A DNA stretch of 64,000 nucleotides, from NCBI RefSeq assembly GCF_020882015.2, contig NZ_CP086555.2, forward strand, positions 558,001 to 622,000, given 5' to 3'. This stretch comes from Candidatus Borrelia undatumii (GTDB taxonomy: Bacteria; Spirochaetota; Spirochaetia; Borreliales; Borreliaceae). Made by a program: the position numbers and the translations under genes. Positions 62,489-64,000 of this stretch are shown here, in pieces; position 1 is the stretch's first letter, and the number at the start of each line of letters is the position of its first letter. Below the pieces are notes generated by a model. The model made no database searches, was not told the origin of the DNA, and saw nothing but the letters and a program-made list of their open reading frames with translations.

Positions 62489-63071
62489 TCTTTTTCCCTT
62501 TAATATTTGTTAATGTATTAATCAATAAAAAGAGTAAAGATGCTACTAGGAAAACATTCGAGCTATAAGCCGGTGTTTTGCTTATGTTGATCTCTTTAAT
62601 TATTGATATTTTTGTATTGAAAAATTGTAAGTTTCCAGTATTTAGTACTTCTCTAAAAAGCGAAATTATTGAGCTTAATGATATGAATGTTATTATTGGC
62701 AGTCTAGAATATTGCAATATTCTAAGCGGGTCTTTTAGGTTTTTAAAAGGTTCATTTCTGTGAAATGATATTATCATAACTATTAAAATAGGAATTGAAA
62801 ATTTTAAGCTATCATAAATCCTAGGAGTTGCATAACACATGAAGAGGTAAGTCAAACTAACAAAAATTCCGATTACAAGCAAGTAAATCCCCAATATTTG
62901 ATTTCTTAATTCTATTTGGTTAATGATTATCGCAGGTAACAATATGCAAAGGGATATCCAACCCGATATCACAACCCCCTCTAGGAAAGTTTTTGTATAA
63001 GCAAAAATGGGGAAAAGCATTAAATGAGACCTTAAGTACATTTCTGTAACATAAAATGTTTTCTTTTGCAT
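62481..63071 (-). CDS. membrane protein resembling RnfE/NqrD subunits, cluster cysteines absent
   Basis: 196 residues, about six helices. By eye it follows the Rnf/Nqr family (RnfA, RnfE, NqrD, NqrE): a start like [13 protein letters not shown] where the family has LGLCPLLAVT, a middle [19 protein letters not shown] followed by HRNEPF where the family has .GIFIPLIVVNC...GRAEAF, and [18 protein letters not shown] where the family has alL.ll.aiREllG.G. The two cysteines that hold an intramembrane [2Fe-2S] cluster are Phe20 and Ile100 here. No other Rnf or Nqr gene is nearby, so a lone redox-inactive relic or repurposed protein is likely. Start ATG 63071. Equivalent to BB0595, annotated hypothetical. 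Confidence 0.6.
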   Translation of the reverse strand: MQKKTFYVTEMYLRSHLMLFPIFAYTKTFLEGVVISGWISLCILLPAIIINQIELRNQILGIYLLVIGIFVSLTYLFMCYATPRIYDSLKFSIPILIVMIISFHRNEPFKNLKDPLRILQYSRLPIITFISLSSIISLFREVLNTGNLQFFNTKISIIKEINISKTPAYSSNVFLVASLLFLLINTLTNIKGKKND

Positions 63072-63090
63072 AAGCGCCCCTTTAACCGTT

Positions 63091-64000
63091 TTATTTTGTT
63101 TTAAATTGATTTGTGTCTGTATTGATATCTACAATGTGATTTGAATTTACTGTTCCAAAAGTTTTAATACTCTCAATTGCTCCCATTAATTTTCTGATTT
63201 CTTCCTTAAGGCCTCTCATTGAATTTGAGACTGTCATGTTAATCTCTTCTAAAAGAGAAACGGTATTAATAATCTCTTTATTTCCTCTAAACATCTCATT
63301 TGAACCGATTTTCACCTCATATGTTATTTCTCTCATTGTGTTTAAAGCCTTTAAAATTTCTTGGCTACCAATTGACTGTTCCTGCATGGTATGGTTTATT
63401 TCTTCTATAACTTGAACCACTAGGTTTATTGAATCAAATATTTGGTTGAACGCCTTATTCGTTAGTTCGGATGTTTTTACTGTTTTGTTAATAGAATCCA
63501 TTATTTCATTTATTGAGGCCGCAACCGATTCTGATTGTGAAGTAACCTGTTCTGCAAGGTCTTTGATCTCTTCTGCAACAATTGCAAATCCCTTTCCAGC
63601 TTCCCCAGCATGAGATGCTTCAATAGCGGCATTCATTGAAAGCAGGTTCGTTTGACTAGCAATGGACGATATTAAAGCATTTGCTTCCTGAAGCCTTGTT
63701 GAGTTTTTATAAATGTCTTTAATCTGCATAATAACTTCTTCTTGCTTCTTCCGGCCATCGTCTGAGAACACTTTAAGTTCTTCCGTGCTCTTTGCAGCTT
63801 TTTGTGTTATCTCTGTGACTGATTGTATACTTCCTATCATCTCTTCAATAGCAGAGGACGACTCTTCGACGCTGGCAGCCTGAGTTTCAATGGAGTTGTC
63901 AAGTGACGCAATGTTTTTAGATAAACTTTCTATCGTGTTTGTCGTGTTTGAAATAAATTCAACCTGTTTCTCTACCTCTCCCTGTGTTTTCTCTATATAC
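63091..64000 (-). CDS. methyl-accepting chemotaxis protein, C-terminal part (5' partial)
   Basis: Reading frame stays open to the window edge; the first 303 residues seen from the N-terminal side of the cut begin with coiled coil ([18 protein letters not shown]), continue with the methylation-type helix [17 protein letters not shown] and the signalling tip [40 protein letters not shown], then the descending helix. The tip is canonical apart from an Ala-His substitution. The missing upstream part should hold a sensor domain and membrane helices. By order it would be the mcp gene BB0596 (mcp-2). 19 bases separate it from the Rnf-like gene. Confidence 0.93.
   Translation of the reverse strand, partial: YIEKTQGEVEKQVEFISNTTNTIESLSKNIASLDNSIETQAASVEESSSAIEEMIGSIQSVTEITQKAAKSTEELKVFSDDGRKKQEEVIMQIKDIYKNSTRLQEANALISSIASQTNLLSMNAAIEASHAGEAGKGFAIVAEEIKDLAEQVTSQSESVAASINEIMDSINKTVKTSELTNKAFNQIFDSINLVVQVIEEINHTMQEQSIGSQEILKALNTMREITYEVKIGSNEMFRGNKEIINTVSLLEEINMTVSNSMRGLKEEIRKLMGAIESIKTFGTVNSNHIVDINTDTNQFKTK

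Overview
The window looks like a piece of the linear chromosome of a Borrelia/Borreliella spirochaete. It is strongly A+T-rich and densely coded, with many TTG and GTG starts. The gene order matches, from memory, the stretch from about BB0543 to BB0596 of B. burgdorferi B31, although gene content differs at a few points. Between cheY2 and pyrH there is an M20-type dipeptidase gene, and between metG and pta there is no Pfs/Bgp-type nucleosidase gene. A small family of outer-membrane-like proteins has four members. These differences, which I cannot check here, would fit a relapsing-fever-group species better than B31 itself.

Layout. 1-8075: the tail of a barrel-like gene, prs and a sugar kinase; then, on the minus strand, cheY1-fliS-flgN-like-polA-coaE-SPOR gene. 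8393-18267: DNA ligase; a repeat-containing coiled-coil protein; a three-gene operon that I read as a decayed molybdenum hydroxylase; and the PTS phosphorelay ptsH-ptsI-crr. 18292-24278: htpG, gnd and four small exported beta-rich proteins. 24487-30982: the chemotaxis operon cheW2-STAS-cheA1-cheB2-receptor-like-cheY2. 31094-36272: dipeptidase, tRNA-Leu, pyrH, a glycosyltransferase and an ABC exporter pair. 36396-50063: pyrG, an unknown possible nuclease-fold protein, a soluble chemoreceptor, dnaE, yggT, recG, a D,D-carboxypeptidase and two MATE exporters. 50089-64000: murD, a FemAB-type transferase, metG, pta, ksgA, comEC, a CPBP protease, acyl-CoA synthetase, argS, an Rnf/Nqr-like membrane protein and the C-terminal part of a chemoreceptor.

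How they fit together. The genes cover replication and repair (polA, ligA, dnaE, recG), nucleotide supply (prs, pyrH, pyrG), sugar uptake and use (PTS, xylB-like, gnd), peptidoglycan making and trimming (murD, FemAB, VanY), motility and taxis, and lipid scavenging.

The most unusual content is two sets of divergent relics of iron-sulfur redox enzymes. Genes at 12389-15541 align, subunit by subunit, with the molybdopterin, [2Fe-2S] and FAD subunits of the xanthine dehydrogenase/CO dehydrogenase family. All four cysteines of one iron-sulfur cluster are replaced, while the four of the other are kept. The gene at 62481-63071 resembles RnfE/NqrD-type membrane subunits, with both cluster cysteines replaced. 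Both are intact reading frames, so they look maintained rather than dead. Alignments were made by eye from remembered family consensus, so profile searches are needed to confirm them.
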